Assembly (NCBI RefSeq): GCF_016908465.1
Contig: NZ_JAFBDY010000024.1
Location: 1-52,186 of the forward strand
Reading direction: 5' to 3'
Length of the DNA stretch: 52,186 bases
Source: Lysinibacillus composti
Lineage (GTDB): Bacteria > Bacillota > Bacilli > Bacillales_A > Planococcaceae
The notes under the pieces were generated by a model. It worked only from the letters and a program-made list of their open reading frames with translations, did not search any database and had not been told where the DNA came from. Every line of letters begins with the position of its first letter. Position 1 is the first letter of the stretch. Shown in pieces: positions 22,854-33,794 of the stretch. Position numbers and translations under genes: made by a program.

Positions 22854-23102
22854 CTATGCAGTAATTGCTACAACCGCAGCTCCAACTTGTATACCACAAG
22901 CTTTTCCAAGTTCTTTTTTTGACTCAACGAGGCAAACTGGTACGCCGATTTCTTTTGCAAGAACTACTACTTGATCGGTTACCCAATTGTCTGCATCAAG
23001 TGCTACAAAAAGTTCAGTTACTTGACCAGCACGCATTGCTTTTACTGCTTGCTTTGTACCTATGATTGTTTTACTAGCCTGTTTTACTTTATCATAAGAC
23101 AT
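22854..23102 (-). CDS. rplGB: L7Ae-family K-turn RNA-binding protein (YbxF)
   Basis: 82-residue L7Ae/L30e-type protein that binds kink-turn RNA. In B. subtilis YbxF binds K-turns and associates with ribosomes, but no essential task is known. The start used is ATG 23100-23102 ([20 protein letters not shown]), 8 bases from GGAGG. The other ATG two codons earlier is only 2 bases from that Shine-Dalgarno. [20 protein letters not shown] and [19 protein letters not shown] are the family signature. First gene of the rpsL-rpsG-fusA-tuf operon. Confidence 0.93.
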   Translation of the reverse strand: MSYDKVKQASKTIIGTKQAVKAMRAGQVTELFVALDADNWVTDQVVVLAKEIGVPVCLVESKKELGKACGIQVGAAVVAITA

Positions 23103-23147
23103 TTTCATATCCTCCGAAGTACAGACAGTTAACTATCAACCTTAAGT

Positions 23148-23176
23148 ATATTAACATTACAAGCTTGAACTGTCAA
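23148..23176 (-). promoter_or_regulatory. Sigma-A promoter of rplGB-rpsL-rpsG-fusA
   Basis: Minus strand TTGACA (23171-23176), 17 bases, TAATAT (23148-23153), about 45 bases upstream of rplGB. A full-consensus -35 in the rpoC-rplGB gap shows that the str operon has its own start beyond any read-through from rpoC. Confidence 0.75.
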
Positions 23177-23192
23177 ATATTTTTTATAGATT

Positions 23193-23216
23193 CGCGGAGA
23201 GAAAATTCTCTCCACG
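23193..23216. terminator. Hairpin after rpoC with U-tract on the plus strand
   Basis: CGCGGAGAGAA and TTCTCTCCACG pair across this near-perfect inverted repeat, starting 7 bases after the rpoC stop codon. The T-run (23220-23225) lies on the plus-strand side. It would therefore end plus-strand (antisense) transcription best, and acts on the sense side as a 3' hairpin with no U-run. Confidence 0.5.
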
Positions 23217-23223
23217 ATCTTTT

Positions 23224-26200
23224 TTATTCAGCTGAAGTTAGTTCTCCAGCAAGTTCTAGGTCATCTTCATGGATACGAATTTGTCGATAACGTTGCATAC
23301 CTGTACCAGCCGGAACAAGCTTACCGATAATTACGTTTTCTTTTAGACCAAGAAGTTCATCACGCTTACCTTTAATTGCAGCATCCGTTAACACACGAGT
23401 TGTTTCTTGGAATGATGCAGCAGATAAGAATGATTCTGTTTCAAGAGATGCTTTTGTAATACCAAGAATTACAGGGCGACAAGTCGCAGGAATTTTTCCA
23501 TTTGTAATTGCTTCTTTGTTTGCTTCAGTGAATTGGTGAATATCAAGTAATGAACCAGGTAATAATTCTGTATCCCCAGCTTCAATAACTCGAACTTTAC
23601 GAAGCATCTGGCGTACCATTACCTCGATATGTTTATCGCCAATTTCTACCCCTTGCATACGATATACTTTTTGCACTTCTTTTAATAAATACTCTTGAAC
23701 CGTTGAAACGTCTTTTACTTTTAGTAATTGTTTCGGATCAATTGAACCTTCAGATAAAATTTGACCAGGTAAAATAGAATCACCTTTTGCTACTTTTAAA
23801 CGAGCATTATAAGGTGCTTGGTATTTACGAGTTTCAATTTCACCTTGAATTGTAACTTCTTTTAAGCCTTCACGAATTTCATCAATTTCTGAAACCGTAC
23901 CAGTGATCTCAGAAATCACCGCTTGCCCTTTCGGATTACGGGCTTCAAAAATCTCTTGAATACGTGGAAGACCTTGAGTGATATCGTTCCCTGCAACCCC
24001 ACCAGTGTGGAATGTACGCATTGTTAATTGTGTACCAGGTTCTCCAATTGATTGGGCAGCAATAATACCTACCGCTTCCCCAACTTCAACTTCTTCACCT
24101 GTTGCTAAGTTGATACCATAACATTTTTTACATACACCATGTTTTGTATTACATGTGAATGCAGAACGAATTGTCACTTCAGTAATGCCCGCATCAATAA
24201 TTTCACGAGATTTATCTTGTGTGATTAGCTCGTCACGAGCAACAATAACTTCGCCTGTCTCTGGATGACGTATTGTTTTCTTCGCATGACGTCCCTCAAT
24301 ACGTTCATCTAAACCTTCAATAATTTCTGTACCTTCCATCAAGGCACCAATTGTTAAGCCACGGTCAGTACCACAGTCGTCTTCGCGTACAATTACGTCT
24401 TGAGCAACGTCTACTAAACGACGAGTTAAATAACCTGAGTCAGCTGTTTTAAGGGCTGTATCGGCAAGACCTTTACGAGCACCATGTGTAGAGATGAAGT
24501 ATTCCAATACTGTTAAACCTTCTCGGAAGGAAGATTTGATTGGAAGTTCGATAATACGTCCAGCCGGGTTGGCCATCAATCCACGCATACCTGCAAGCTG
24601 AGTGAAGTTTGATGCGTTACCACGGGCACCTGAGTCACTCATCATGAAGATTGGATTTGTATCTGGTAAAGAGTCCATCAGTTTCCCTTGGATATCATCT
24701 TTTGCAGCAGACCAACTTGAAATGACGCGGTCATAACGTTCTTCTTCCGTAATTAAACCACGACGGAATTGAACCATTACTTTATCTACTTTTTTCTGTG
24801 CTTCTTCTAGGATTTCATTCTTTTCTGGTAATACAACGATATCTGAAATCGCAACTGTAATACCTGCTTTAGTTGAGTATTTAAATCCTAAGTCTTTCAT
24901 TCGGTCAAGCATTTTAGAAGTTTCAGTAATGTGGAATCGTTTGAATACTTCTGCAATGATGTTACCTAAGAATTTCTTACGGAATGGGTTAATAGTCGGG
25001 ATAGATTTAAAGTGCTTTTTCAATACTGCTTGTCGTTGTACTTCAACTTTTTCAGCATCAGATAATTCACTATATCCAGCACTAGCTTCAACCTCTGCTA
25101 GTAATTCATCATCAATTGTTAAATTGATGAAGTATTGATCAGGTGTTTTTTGTTCTAAATTTTTTGCTGTTGGCTCATTAATGTAAGGGAATGATTCAGG
25201 AAGAATTTCGTTGAATATTACCTTACCTACCGTTGTTACTAAGAACATTTTATTTTGTTCTTCTGTAAATGTTTGGTTGTTTAATGAACCTGCTTTAATT
25301 GCAATACGTGTGTGTAAGTGTACTTGACCGTTTTGGTATGCAAGTAATACTTCATCACGTCCGTTGAAGATAGCCCCTTCACCACGTGCTCCTTCGCGTT
25401 CAAGTGTTAAGTAATAGTTACCTAATACCATATCCTGAGAAGGTGTTACTACCGGTTTACCATCTTTAGGGTTCAAGATGTTTTGAGCAGCTAACATTAG
25501 TAAACGCGCTTCAGCTTGCGCTTCTGCAGAAAGTGGAACGTGTACCGCCATTTGGTCACCATCGAAGTCAGCGTTATAAGCTGTACATACTAATGGATGA
25601 AGACGAATTGCACGGCCTTCAACTAATGTTGGCTCAAAGGCTTGAATACCAAGTCTGTGTAGAGTCGGTGCACGGTTAAGTAAAACTGGGTGCTCACGAA
25701 TTACATCTTCTAAAACGTCCCAAACTTCATTGTGTAAACGTTCAATTTTACGTTTCGCACTCTTAATGTTATGAGCAAGACCGCGTTCTACAAGTTCTTT
25801 CATAACGAAAGGCTTGAATAACTCAATCGCCATTTCTTTCGGAAGTCCACATTGGTACATTTTTAAGTTTGGACCTACTACGATAACTGAACGACCAGAG
25901 TAGTCAACACGTTTACCTAATAAGTTTTGGCGGAAACGACCTTGTTTCCCTTTTAACATATGTGAAAGGGATTTTAATGGACGGTTACCTGGACCAGTAA
26001 CTGGACGGCCACGACGACCGTTATCAATTAATGCATCCACTGCTTCTTGTAACATACGTTTTTCATTTTGAACGATGATGCTAGGAGCACCAAGGTCTAG
26101 TAAACGTTTTAAACGATTGTTACGGTTGATTACTCGACGATATAAATCGTTTAAATCAGAAGTCGCAAAACGCCCACCATCTAATTGCACCATTGGACGT

Positions 26201-26913
26201 AATTCTGGTGGGATAACAGGTAGCACATCTAAAATCATCCATTCTGGTTTGTTACCAGAGTTACGGAATGACTCGATTACTTCAAGACGTTTAATCGCAC
26301 GTGTGCGACGTTGACCTTGAGCCGTTTTCAACTCTTCTTTTAACATTGTTGTTTCTTCTTCAAGATCTATTTGTTCAAGAAGTTTTTTAATAGCTTCCGC
26401 TCCCATTGCAGCATCAAAACTATTACCAAATTTTTCGCGATATGCACGATATTCTTTTTCAGAAAGAAGTTGTTTCTTTTCTAGATTTGTACCAGCTGAA
26501 TCAATCACTACATAAGAAGCAAAATAGATTACTTCTTCAAGCGCACGAGGTGACATATCAAGGATTAGACCCATACGACTTGGAATTCCTTTGAAATACC
26601 AAATGTGTGATACAGGTGCAGCTAATTCAATGTGTCCCATACGTTCACGGCGAACTTTTGCACGAGTAACTTCAACACCACAGCGGTCACAAACAACACC
26701 TTTATAACGGACACGTTTGTATTTACCACAGTGACATTCCCAGTCTTTCGTTGGCCCAAAAATTCGTTCACAGAAAAGACCGTCTTTTTCCGGTTTTAAT
26801 GTACGATAGTTAATTGTTTCTGGCTTTTTAACCTCACCATAAGACCATGAACGGATTTTATCAGGTGATGCTAAACCAATTTTCATATACTCAAATTCAT
26901 TAACGTCTATCAA
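23224..26913 (-). CDS. rpoC: RNA polymerase beta-prime subunit
   Basis: Catalytic subunit of RNA polymerase. It starts with TTG (26911-26913) behind GGGAGGTAGGC and has 1229 residues. The N-terminal zinc ribbon has C60, C62, C75 and C78. The catalytic loop NADFDGDQM is near residue 450. The second zinc site is DCGTDRG with [31 protein letters not shown] and the trigger loop [15 protein letters not shown] are all present. Compared with B. subtilis from memory (1199), the 30 extra residues lie near 590-635 ([20 protein letters not shown]...), between DQYF and NPFRKKFLG. It is co-transcribed with rpoB; a stem-loop lies in their 110-base gap. Confidence 0.98.
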   Translation of the reverse strand: MIDVNEFEYMKIGLASPDKIRSWSYGEVKKPETINYRTLKPEKDGLFCERIFGPTKDWECHCGKYKRVRYKGVVCDRCGVEVTRAKVRRERMGHIELAAPVSHIWYFKGIPSRMGLILDMSPRALEEVIYFASYVVIDSAGTNLEKKQLLSEKEYRAYREKFGNSFDAAMGAEAIKKLLEQIDLEEETTMLKEELKTAQGQRRTRAIKRLEVIESFRNSGNKPEWMILDVLPVIPPELRPMVQLDGGRFATSDLNDLYRRVINRNNRLKRLLDLGAPSIIVQNEKRMLQEAVDALIDNGRRGRPVTGPGNRPLKSLSHMLKGKQGRFRQNLLGKRVDYSGRSVIVVGPNLKMYQCGLPKEMAIELFKPFVMKELVERGLAHNIKSAKRKIERLHNEVWDVLEDVIREHPVLLNRAPTLHRLGIQAFEPTLVEGRAIRLHPLVCTAYNADFDGDQMAVHVPLSAEAQAEARLLMLAAQNILNPKDGKPVVTPSQDMVLGNYYLTLEREGARGEGAIFNGRDEVLLAYQNGQVHLHTRIAIKAGSLNNQTFTEEQNKMFLVTTVGKVIFNEILPESFPYINEPTAKNLEQKTPDQYFINLTIDDELLAEVEASAGYSELSDAEKVEVQRQAVLKKHFKSIPTINPFRKKFLGNIIAEVFKRFHITETSKMLDRMKDLGFKYSTKAGITVAISDIVVLPEKNEILEEAQKKVDKVMVQFRRGLITEEERYDRVISSWSAAKDDIQGKLMDSLPDTNPIFMMSDSGARGNASNFTQLAGMRGLMANPAGRIIELPIKSSFREGLTVLEYFISTHGARKGLADTALKTADSGYLTRRLVDVAQDVIVREDDCGTDRGLTIGALMEGTEIIEGLDERIEGRHAKKTIRHPETGEVIVARDELITQDKSREIIDAGITEVTIRSAFTCNTKHGVCKKCYGINLATGEEVEVGEAVGIIAAQSIGEPGTQLTMRTFHTGGVAGNDITQGLPRIQEIFEARNPKGQAVISEITGTVSEIDEIREGLKEVTIQGEIETRKYQAPYNARLKVAKGDSILPGQILSEGSIDPKQLLKVKDVSTVQEYLLKEVQKVYRMQGVEIGDKHIEVMVRQMLRKVRVIEAGDTELLPGSLLDIHQFTEANKEAITNGKIPATCRPVILGITKASLETESFLSAASFQETTRVLTDAAIKGKRDELLGLKENVIIGKLVPAGTGMQRYRQIRIHEDDLELAGELTSAE

Positions 26914-26991
26914 GGAGCCTACCTCCCTTTAGTATAAGTCCTTTATCGACTTTTCGAAGCTCGACTTTTCATTGCAAATATTTATATATAA

Positions 26992-27024
26992 CGAACTGGC
27001 AGGCATAAATGTCCTGCCCGTTCG
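26992..27024 (-). other. Stem-loop in the rpoB-rpoC gap
   Basis: Minus strand CGAACGGGCAGG, an 8-base loop, CCTGCCAGTTCG make a stable stem just after the rpoB stop, with no U-run. A direct repeat TCGACTTTTC occurs nearby at 26946-26955 and 26961-26970. Probable role: RNA processing or pausing, not termination, because rpoC has no promoter of its own that I can see. Confidence 0.5.
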
Positions 27025-27033
27025 TACTAAAAC

Positions 27034-30000
27034 CTACTCAAGCGTTTCTACTGCTTCTTCTTCTTTATCAGCTGCTGGTAAGATGTTTAATGCATCTGTT
27101 GGTTGAAGTTCATCTTCATCATCAATATCACGAAGTTCAACTTCTTCATCGTTTACAGTTAGCATTTTCACATCTAACCCTAGTGATTGAAGTTCTTTAA
27201 TTAATACTTTAAATGATTCAGGTACACCTGGTTCAGGTACACTTTCACCTTTTACAATTGCTTCATAAGTTTTTACACGTCCAACAACATCATCCGATTT
27301 AATTGTTAGAATTTCTTGCAGTGTATATGCAGCACCGTAAGCTTCAAGTGCCCATACCTCCATCTCACCAAAACGTTGACCACCAAATTGAGCTTTACCA
27401 CCAAGTGGCTGTTGAGTTACAAGAGAATATGGTCCAGTTGAACGAGCGTGAAGTTTATCATCAACCATGTGTGCTAATTTGATCATATACATGATCCCAA
27501 CAGAAACACGGTTATCAAATGGTTCTCCAGAACGCCCATCATAAAGTATTGTTTTACCGTCACGGTTCATACCCGCTTCTTCCATCGTTTCCCAAACATC
27601 TTCCTCGTTTGCTCCATCAAATACAGGACTTGCCATGTGAAGTCCTAAATAGCGCGCAGCCATTCCTAAGTGAAGCTCTAAAACTTGTCCGATGTTCATA
27701 CGTGATGGTACCCCAAGTGGGTTTAACATGATGTCAACAGGTGTTCCGTCTGGCATAAACGGCATATCTTCTTCAGGTAATATACGAGAGATTACCCCTT
27801 TGTTACCGTGACGTCCGGCCATTTTGTCCCCAACGCGAATTTTACGTTTTTGAACAATATAAACACGTACTAATTGGTTAACACCAGGTGGTAATTCGTC
27901 GCCATCTTCACGGTTAAAGACTTTTACATCAAGAACAATTCCGCCTGCACCATGAGGTACACGTAAAGAAGTATCGCGAACTTCACGAGCCTTTTCACCG
28001 AAGATTGCATGTAATAATCTTTCTTCAGCTGTTAACTCAGTAACCCCTTTAGGTGTAACTTTCCCTACTAAGATATCGCCATCGCGAACTTCAGCACCAA
28101 TACGGATAATACCGCGGTCATCCAAGTTGCGAAGTGCATCTTCACCAACGTTTGGAATGTCACGAGTAATTTCTTCAGGTCCTAGTTTTGTATCACGAGA
28201 CTCAGATTCGTATTCTTCGATGTGAACAGATGTATATACATCATCTTTAACAAGACGTTCATTCATGATAACAGCATCTTCATAGTTGAAACCTTCCCAT
28301 GTCATGAAGGCAACTAAAACGTTACGTCCTAGTCCTAATTCGCCTTTTTCCATAGAAGGACCATCAGCTAAGATATCTTTCGGTTTAACACGATCTCCAA
28401 CTTTTACAATAGGACGTTGGTTAATAGAAGTACCGTGGTTAGAACGAGTGAATTTTTGAAGTTTATATTTTACTAACTCACCTTTAACTTCTTTACCATC
28501 GATTTCTTCAATACGACGAACTTGAATTGTACGAGCTTCTACATGCTCAACAATACCATGGTATTTATTAACTACCGCAGCACCTGAGTCACGAGCATTC
28601 ACGTGTTCCATACCTGTACCAACAAATGGCGCTTCAGGATTTAATAAAGGAACAGCTTGACGTTGCATGTTCGCACCCATTAACGCACGGTTAGAGTCAT
28701 CGTTCTCTAAGAACGGGATACATGCCGTTGCAGCAGATACTACTTGTTTTGGAGATACGTCCATATAGTCAATACGTTCTTTCTTAAATACTGTATTGTC
28801 CCCACGGAAACGACCTAAAACTTCATCTTTTGCAAATGTACCATCTGGATTTAAGATGGAGTTCGCTTGAGCTACAACGTAGTTATCTTCCTCGTCTGCT
28901 GTTAGGTAGTCAATTTGTGCTGTTACTTGACCCGTTTCAGGATCAACTTTACGATAAGGAGTTTCGATAAACCCAAATTTATTAACTTTCGCATAAGATG
29001 AAAGTGAGTTAATTAATCCAATGTTTGGACCCTCTGGCGTTTCAATCGGACACATACGACCATAGTGAGAGTAGTGAACGTCACGTACTTCCATACCTGC
29101 GCGTTCTCGAGTTAATCCACCAGGCCCTAATGCAGAAAGACGACGTTTATGAGTTAACTCTGCAAGCGGGTTAGTTTGATCCATGAATTGCGATAATTGA
29201 GAGCTACCAAAGAACTCTTTAATTGAAGCAATTACAGGGCGAATATTAATTAATTGTTGTGGTACGATTGATGCTGTGTCATTGATTGACATACGTTCAC
29301 GTACTACACGCTCCATACGAGATAACCCAATACGGAATTGGTTTTGTAATAACTCACCAACTGAACGTAAACGACGGTTACCTAAATGGTCAATATCATC
29401 AGTATTTCCCACTCCATGTAGCAAGTTAAAGAAGTAAGACATTGAAGCAATAATGTCTGATGGTGTTAGACTCTTAACTTCTTCCTCTACATAAGCATTA
29501 GAAATAACGTTAATTTCCTTTTGTGCTTCATCGTTTGGTGCAAAAATCTTAACTGATTGAATCGTTACATCATCTTCTAGTACGCCACCAACTTGTGATA
29601 ATGTACGGAAGCCGATACCGCTTTCTAAATAAGGAATTAACTTATCTAGAGTTCGACGATCAAGCATTTTCCCTTTTTCAACCAAAATTTCTCCTGTTTC
29701 TGGATCCACAAGTGTTTCAGCAACAGTTTGGTTAAACAAACGATTTTTAATATGAAGCTTTTTATTCATTTTATAGCGCCCTACATCAGCTAAATCATAT
29801 CTTTTCGCATCAAAGAAGCGAGAGTATAATAAGCTTTTTGCGCTTTCAACTGTTGGTGGTTCACCCGGACGAAGACGCTCATAAATTTCTAACAGTGCCT
29901 TTTCAGTACTATCAGTATTATCTTTTTCTAGCGTATTTCGTAGGTATTCGTTATCACCAAGGATATCAATAATTTCTGAATCTGAACCAAATCCTAATGC

Positions 30001-30591
30001 GCGCAACAGTACTGTTGCAGGTAGTTTACGAGTACGATCAATTCGTACATATACTACGTCCTTAGCATCCGTTTCATATTCTAACCATGCACCACGGTTC
30101 GGAATAACTGTAGCGCCGAAACCTTTTTTACCGTTTTTATCGGTTTTATCATGGAAATAAACACTTGGAGAACGAACTAATTGTGAAACGATAACACGTT
30201 CAGCACCATTAATTACAAATGTGCCTGTTTCTGTCATTAATGGGAAGTCACCCATAAAGACATCTTGTTCTTTCACTTCGTCTGTTTCCTTGTTGTGAAG
30301 ACGCACTTTTACACGCAATGGTGCAGCATAGGTAACGTCACGTTCTTTACATTCATCGACATCATACTTTGGCTCACCTAAACTATAGTCGACAAACTCA
30401 AGTGAAAGATTACCTGTAAAATCTTCGATTGGAGAAATGTCGTGGAACATTTCGCGCAATCCTTCTTCCAGGAACCACTCATAAGATGCTGTTTGAATTT
30501 CGATTAAATTCGGAAGTTCCAGCACCTCTTTAATACGCGCAAAACTTCTACGCTGGCGGTGTTGTCCGTACTGAACTAGTTGACCTGTCAA
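27034..30591 (-). CDS. rpoB: RNA polymerase beta subunit
   Basis: Catalytic beta subunit and the rifampicin target. The preferred start is TTG 30589-30591 ([20 protein letters not shown], 1185 residues), the family start, 6 bases after GAGGGGTG; a GTG three codons earlier (30598-30600) is embedded in that Shine-Dalgarno. The rifampicin cluster around 465-500 ([22 protein letters not shown]) has the ordinary Q, D, H, R and L or S residues, so no resistance change is seen. [12 protein letters not shown] and [20 protein letters not shown] are present. The acidic tail EEEAVETLE closes the gene. A long structured leader and strong promoter precede it. Confidence 0.98.
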   Translation of the reverse strand: MTGQLVQYGQHRQRRSFARIKEVLELPNLIEIQTASYEWFLEEGLREMFHDISPIEDFTGNLSLEFVDYSLGEPKYDVDECKERDVTYAAPLRVKVRLHNKETDEVKEQDVFMGDFPLMTETGTFVINGAERVIVSQLVRSPSVYFHDKTDKNGKKGFGATVIPNRGAWLEYETDAKDVVYVRIDRTRKLPATVLLRALGFGSDSEIIDILGDNEYLRNTLEKDNTDSTEKALLEIYERLRPGEPPTVESAKSLLYSRFFDAKRYDLADVGRYKMNKKLHIKNRLFNQTVAETLVDPETGEILVEKGKMLDRRTLDKLIPYLESGIGFRTLSQVGGVLEDDVTIQSVKIFAPNDEAQKEINVISNAYVEEEVKSLTPSDIIASMSYFFNLLHGVGNTDDIDHLGNRRLRSVGELLQNQFRIGLSRMERVVRERMSINDTASIVPQQLINIRPVIASIKEFFGSSQLSQFMDQTNPLAELTHKRRLSALGPGGLTRERAGMEVRDVHYSHYGRMCPIETPEGPNIGLINSLSSYAKVNKFGFIETPYRKVDPETGQVTAQIDYLTADEEDNYVVAQANSILNPDGTFAKDEVLGRFRGDNTVFKKERIDYMDVSPKQVVSAATACIPFLENDDSNRALMGANMQRQAVPLLNPEAPFVGTGMEHVNARDSGAAVVNKYHGIVEHVEARTIQVRRIEEIDGKEVKGELVKYKLQKFTRSNHGTSINQRPIVKVGDRVKPKDILADGPSMEKGELGLGRNVLVAFMTWEGFNYEDAVIMNERLVKDDVYTSVHIEEYESESRDTKLGPEEITRDIPNVGEDALRNLDDRGIIRIGAEVRDGDILVGKVTPKGVTELTAEERLLHAIFGEKAREVRDTSLRVPHGAGGIVLDVKVFNREDGDELPPGVNQLVRVYIVQKRKIRVGDKMAGRHGNKGVISRILPEEDMPFMPDGTPVDIMLNPLGVPSRMNIGQVLELHLGMAARYLGLHMASPVFDGANEEDVWETMEEAGMNRDGKTILYDGRSGEPFDNRVSVGIMYMIKLAHMVDDKLHARSTGPYSLVTQQPLGGKAQFGGQRFGEMEVWALEAYGAAYTLQEILTIKSDDVVGRVKTYEAIVKGESVPEPGVPESFKVLIKELQSLGLDVKMLTVNDEEVELRDIDDEDELQPTDALNILPAADKEEEAVETLE

Positions 30592-30724
30592 CTCATTCAC
30601 CCCTCATTAAAGCGATTATAGGTCTTTCCAAAATCATATAAATGGTGTATGATTTCGAAAGATAAAAAGAAAACGAGACTTTTCTAAAATCCCATTCTCG
30701 GTTAAACTAAACTTATCCGTGGTA

Positions 30725-30756
30725 AGTATACCCACTTAAAGTGAGTTGCATACAAA
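30725..30756 (-). promoter_or_regulatory. Structured leader element upstream of rpoB
   Basis: Within the ~190-base leader, AGTATGCCC pairs with GGGTATACT (one G-T pair) and encloses a second small stem CACTT/AAGTG. The leader runs from the promoter near 30790 to 30592. Long structured leaders before rpoBC in Bacillales have been proposed to control rpoB; whether this one attenuates is unknown. The interval 30820-31030 upstream of the promoter is AT-rich and holds no gene I can support. Confidence 0.5.
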
Positions 30757-30790
30757 TGGGCATACTCCCACAAAATAATAATTTTGCATT

Positions 30791-30819
30791 TTATTATGTT
30801 ATCATAGCAAATTTGTCAA
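30791..30819 (-). promoter_or_regulatory. Sigma-A promoter of rpoBC
   Basis: Minus strand TTGACA (30814-30819), 17 bases, TAATAA (30791-30796). An overlapping alternative uses TTGACT four bases upstream with TAACAT. Transcription begins about 190 bases before rpoB. Confidence 0.72.
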
Positions 30820-31030
30820 GTCAATAATCTACAATTATTCAATTACAATTCAATGTAATTGTGTCTATAATTTGAATTTATTCCGTGTATTATCAACACG
30901 CTTTAATATCTAAACTATCGGACTAGATTAAAACCTAACACCATTTCATGCGACTAGTAGTTTCAGAAGCAGAATAAGGCTTGATATTGTCTCGAGTTCT
31001 TCCTCAACGATCACTGTATCAGTGGAAATT

Positions 31031-31633
31031 TTATTTTTTCCCCCTAATAATCCAATAACCCTTTTTCTTCTCGACAATCTCAACTTCCGAAAACATTTCT
31101 TCTAAACGACTAACTGTAGACGGAGCTCCCTGTTTCTTTTGAATCACAACCCACAGTTCTCCACCTTCTAACAACCTGTCATAAGCACCTTCATAGAATC
31201 TAAAAATCGTTTCTTTACCAGCACGAATTGGTGGATTTGTTAAAACTGCAGCCACTTGTAGTTGTTCATCAACAGCAGCTATACCATCACTTTGAAATAT
31301 TCGTACATTTTGAATTCCGTTTAGATTCGCATTTTTTTGCGCTAACGCAATCGCACGTTCATTAATATCCATCATGTAAACCGTTCGATCTGGATTTTTT
31401 TTCGCAATCGCCAATCCAATCGGTCCGTATCCACAACCAATATCTACTACTGCACCATCGATTTGCGGCATTTCAAATGAGTCAATTAAAACACGGGATC
31501 CAAAATCTACTTCGCTTTTACTAAATACACCGGCATCCGTTTCAAATAAAAATGAATGGCCTAGTAATGTAAATTTCCATTGACGCGGTTTACTTTCAGT
31601 TTGAGGTTTACTTGAGTAATAATGTTCAGACAT
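31031..31633 (-). CDS. ybxB: RsmC-like class I SAM-dependent methyltransferase (YbxB)
   Basis: Putative 16S rRNA guanine-N2 methyltransferase of the RsmC/MTS family. The start is ATG 31631-31633 (MSEHYYSSKPQTESKPRQWK, 200 residues), 5 bases from GGAGGG. SAM site VDIGCGYGPIGLAIA (about residues 67-81), acidic second strand YMMDINERA, and the N6/N2-methylase catalytic motif NPPIR (about 131-135) are all present. The C-terminal VVIQKKQGAPST and WIIRGKK are typical. It lies between rplL and rpoB as in Bacillus. The exact rRNA base is not deducible here. Confidence 0.94.
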   Translation of the reverse strand: MSEHYYSSKPQTESKPRQWKFTLLGHSFLFETDAGVFSKSEVDFGSRVLIDSFEMPQIDGAVVDIGCGYGPIGLAIAKKNPDRTVYMMDINERAIALAQKNANLNGIQNVRIFQSDGIAAVDEQLQVAAVLTNPPIRAGKETIFRFYEGAYDRLLEGGELWVVIQKKQGAPSTVSRLEEMFSEVEIVEKKKGYWIIRGKK

Positions 31634-31657
31634 GAATGCCCTCCTCAAGGAAAATAA

Positions 31658-31685
31658 GAAAGCCCGTCAAAATAGACGAGCTTTC
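31658..31685 (-). terminator. Terminator downstream of rplL
   Basis: Minus strand GAAAGCTCGTC, a 6-base loop, GACGGGCTTTC then TTATTTT. It sits just upstream of ybxB and would partly separate rplJL from ybxB and the rpoB promoter. A second small inverted repeat, CTGTC with GACAG, lies at about 31740-31763. Confidence 0.75.
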
Positions 31686-31783
31686 AGGCTGTGTTAACAA
31701 ATGCTTGATCCGTGCACTCGCTTTTAAAACAAGTACTCGACTGTCAAAGAATATGTTGCGACAGCCACTTTTTATTTAAGAAA

Positions 31784-32143
31784 TTATTTAACTTCTACAG
31801 AAGCGCCAACTTCTTCAAGTTTAGCTTTAATTTCTTCAGCTTCTTCTTTAGATACGCCTTCTTTTAATGCTTTAGGAGCGTTATCTACAACTTCTTTAGC
31901 TTCTTTTAATCCAAGACCAGTAATTTCACGTACTACTTTGATTACTTTAATTTTTTGGTCTCCAGCAGATGCTAATACCACGTCAAATTCAGTTTTTTCT
32001 TCAGCAGCTGCAGCGCCACCAGCAACTACTGCTACAGGAGCAGCAGCTGTTACACCGAATTCTTCTTCGATTGCTTTTACTAAATCGTTTAATTCAAGAA
32101 CTGTCATAGCTTTGATAGCTTCTAAGATTTGATCTTTGTTCAT
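31784..32143 (-). CDS. rplL: 50S ribosomal protein L7/L12
   Basis: Flexible stalk protein present in several copies per ribosome that recruits GTPase factors. The 119-residue sequence has an N-terminal dimerisation domain ([20 protein letters not shown]), an Ala/Val-rich hinge ([18 protein letters not shown]), and the C-terminal domain with [20 protein letters not shown] and [20 protein letters not shown]. The ribosome-binding site is AGGAGGAAAATAA. It follows rplJ as part of the L10-leader-controlled unit. Confidence 0.98.
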   Translation of the reverse strand: MNKDQILEAIKAMTVLELNDLVKAIEEEFGVTAAAPVAVVAGGAAAAEEKTEFDVVLASAGDQKIKVIKVVREITGLGLKEAKEVVDNAPKALKEGVSKEEAEEIKAKLEEVGASVEVK

Positions 32144-32223
32144 TTTATTTTCCTCCTATATGGATAATATGATTTTTTTAGGCTATTCGCCTTAAATTTG
32201 TTGTATTGAAGTTTAGGCTATTA

Positions 32224-32724
32224 TTAAGCGCCTTGCTCTTCTTTTTGTTCTGCAACAGCTTTTGTTGCAAGAGCGAAGTTGCGTACTGGTGCTTGAAGTA
32301 CAGATAAAAGCATAGATAGTAAACCTTCGCGTGATGGAAGTTCTGCTAGAGCTTTTACATCTTCAGCTGAAGATACGTTTCCTTCGATGATACCCGCTTT
32401 AATTTCAAGCGCTTCATTCTTTTTAGCGAAATCATTGATGATTTTCGCTGGTGCTACTACGTCTTCGTTAGAGAACGCAACAGCATTTGGACCAGTTAAG
32501 AATTCGTTAATTCCAGAAACACCAACGATTTCTGTAGCACGACGAGCTAAAGTGTTTTTATATACTTTGAACTCTACTCCAGCTTCACGAAGTTGTTTAC
32601 GAAGTTCTGTAACTTGAGCAACAGTTAATCCGCGGTAATCCACTACAACTACAGAAGCAGCAGCTTGGAATTTATCAGCGATTTCTTGTACTTGAACTTT
32701 TTTTGTTTCAATTGCACTGCTCAT
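32224..32724 (-). CDS. rplJ: 50S ribosomal protein L10
   Basis: Stalk base protein; with L12 it represses its own mRNA through the L10 leader. The start chosen is ATG 32722-32724 ([20 protein letters not shown], 166 residues), 7 bases from AGGAGGTG. The central [20 protein letters not shown] and [12 protein letters not shown] are family marks, and the C-terminal helix that binds L12 dimers is present ([20 protein letters not shown]). Directly upstream lies a typical leader with a built-in terminator. Confidence 0.97.
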   Translation of the reverse strand: MSSAIETKKVQVQEIADKFQAAASVVVVDYRGLTVAQVTELRKQLREAGVEFKVYKNTLARRATEIVGVSGINEFLTGPNAVAFSNEDVVAPAKIINDFAKKNEALEIKAGIIEGNVSSAEDVKALAELPSREGLLSMLLSVLQAPVRNFALATKAVAEQKEEQGA

Positions 32725-32739
32725 GATTGACACCTCCTA

Positions 32740-32911
32740 TTAGAATGGGTCATTTATACCGACAAAAGAAAGCCTCTAGCCAACAAAAGTAGACTAGAGG
32801 CGGAAAATTCATCATCTTAAAAGAATCCGATTTCTGTGTCCTCGGTAGGATCATTAAGTGACAAGTCACTCCTACTGTCTACGGTACAAATGGATATTCA
32901 CAACGTCATCC
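32740..32911 (-). promoter_or_regulatory. L10 ribosomal-protein leader with attenuator
   Basis: The ~170-base leader between the rplJ promoter and rplJ folds into several stems, with an internal GTAGGAGTGACTTGTCACT stem-loop and a downstream partner ATCCTACCGAGGACAC. It ends in a perfect hairpin GCCTCTAG ... CTAGAGGC (32772-32801) followed by TTTCTTTT, a Rho-independent attenuator. This matches the L10 leader family known in Gram-positives, in which excess L10-L12 favours termination. The ribosome-binding site of rplJ follows at 32735. Confidence 0.75.
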
Positions 32912-32940
32912 ATCTTACCAAGAAGGAGAATCGTTGTCAA
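32912..32940 (-). promoter_or_regulatory. Sigma-A promoter of rplJL
   Basis: Minus strand TTGACA (32935-32940), 17 bases, TAAGAT (32912-32917), directly before the L10 leader. It lies just downstream of the rplA stop (32970) and so provides a dedicated transcript for rplJ-rplL. Confidence 0.75.
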
Positions 32941-32969
32941 CAATATTTATATAAAAATACTTTATGTTA

Positions 32970-33668
32970 TTATTTAACAACTACGCTTGTTGAGTCAACT
33001 TTTACAGATGGACCCATTGTTGTAGTTACGTTTACAGATTTCATGTAAGTACCTTTAGCTGCTGCAGGTTTTGCTTTTTGAACTACATCAAATACAGCTA
33101 AGAAGTTTTCTACTAATTTGTCAGTTCCGAAAGAAACTTTACCGATAGGAGCGTGAATAATACCTGCTTTGTCGGCACGGTATTCAACTTTACCAGCTTT
33201 GATTTCTTGGATTGCTTTAGTTACATCAAATGTAACAGTACCAGTTTTAGGGTTTGGCATTAAACCTTTAGGTCCTAATACACGACCTAATTTACCAACT
33301 TCACCCATCATATCTGGAGTTGCAACGATTACATCAAATTCGAACCAACCTTGTTGAATTTTATTGATGTATTCAGCATCACCAACATAATCAGCACCTG
33401 CTGCTTCTGCTTCTTTAAGTTTTTCGCCTTTAGCGAATACTAATACACGTTGAGTTTTACCAGTTCCGTTTGGAAGCACTACAGCTCCACGGATTTGTTG
33501 GTCATTTTTACGAGTATCGATACCTAATTTGAAAGCTACTTCAACAGTTGCATCAAATTTAACTGTGCTTGTTTGTTGCGCTAAAGCGATTGCTTCTTCA
33601 GCATTATATAATTTAGTACGGTCTACTAATTTCACTGCATCTTGCAGTCTTTTACCTTTTTTAGCCAT
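32970..33668 (-). CDS. rplA: 50S ribosomal protein L1
   Basis: L1-stalk protein that guides E-site tRNA release; in E. coli it represses the rplKA mRNA. The start used is ATG 33666-33668 ([20 protein letters not shown], 232 residues), 9 bases from AAGGAGGA; the open frame upstream has no family match. [32 protein letters not shown] and [22 protein letters not shown] blocks are present. It follows rplK with a 126-base gap that includes an inverted repeat. Confidence 0.97.
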   Translation of the reverse strand: MAKKGKRLQDAVKLVDRTKLYNAEEAIALAQQTSTVKFDATVEVAFKLGIDTRKNDQQIRGAVVLPNGTGKTQRVLVFAKGEKLKEAEAAGADYVGDAEYINKIQQGWFEFDVIVATPDMMGEVGKLGRVLGPKGLMPNPKTGTVTFDVTKAIQEIKAGKVEYRADKAGIIHAPIGKVSFGTDKLVENFLAVFDVVQKAKPAAAKGTYMKSVNVTTTMGPSVKVDSTSVVVK

Positions 33669-33721
33669 TATATTATTTCCTCCTTGATTGTGGTTGTAGC
33701 GGAATAAACCTCCCACGAATA

Positions 33722-33759
33722 GAGGTTGCGCTCTGTTCAATTGAACTCTTCGCAACCTC
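33722..33759 (-). other. Inverted repeat in the rplK-rplA spacer
   Basis: GAGGTTGCG (33722-33730) and CGCAACCTC (33751-33759) are a perfect 9-base inverted repeat enclosing a second one, GTTCAATTGAAC. There is no U-run, so it is not a terminator. Its position upstream of rplA makes it a candidate site for L1 control or an RNA-processing signal (inference). Confidence 0.5.
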
Positions 33760-33794
33760 CTAAAACAAAACTTTCATCATCAAGTAATCGGGAA

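Noticed and set aside
30950..31030. Short minus-strand open frame (…VIVEEELETISSLILL…) after ybxB
   Set aside because: No ribosome-binding site or start in a suitable place and only ~25 codons; no family match. Its acidic-hydrophobic look is not enough.
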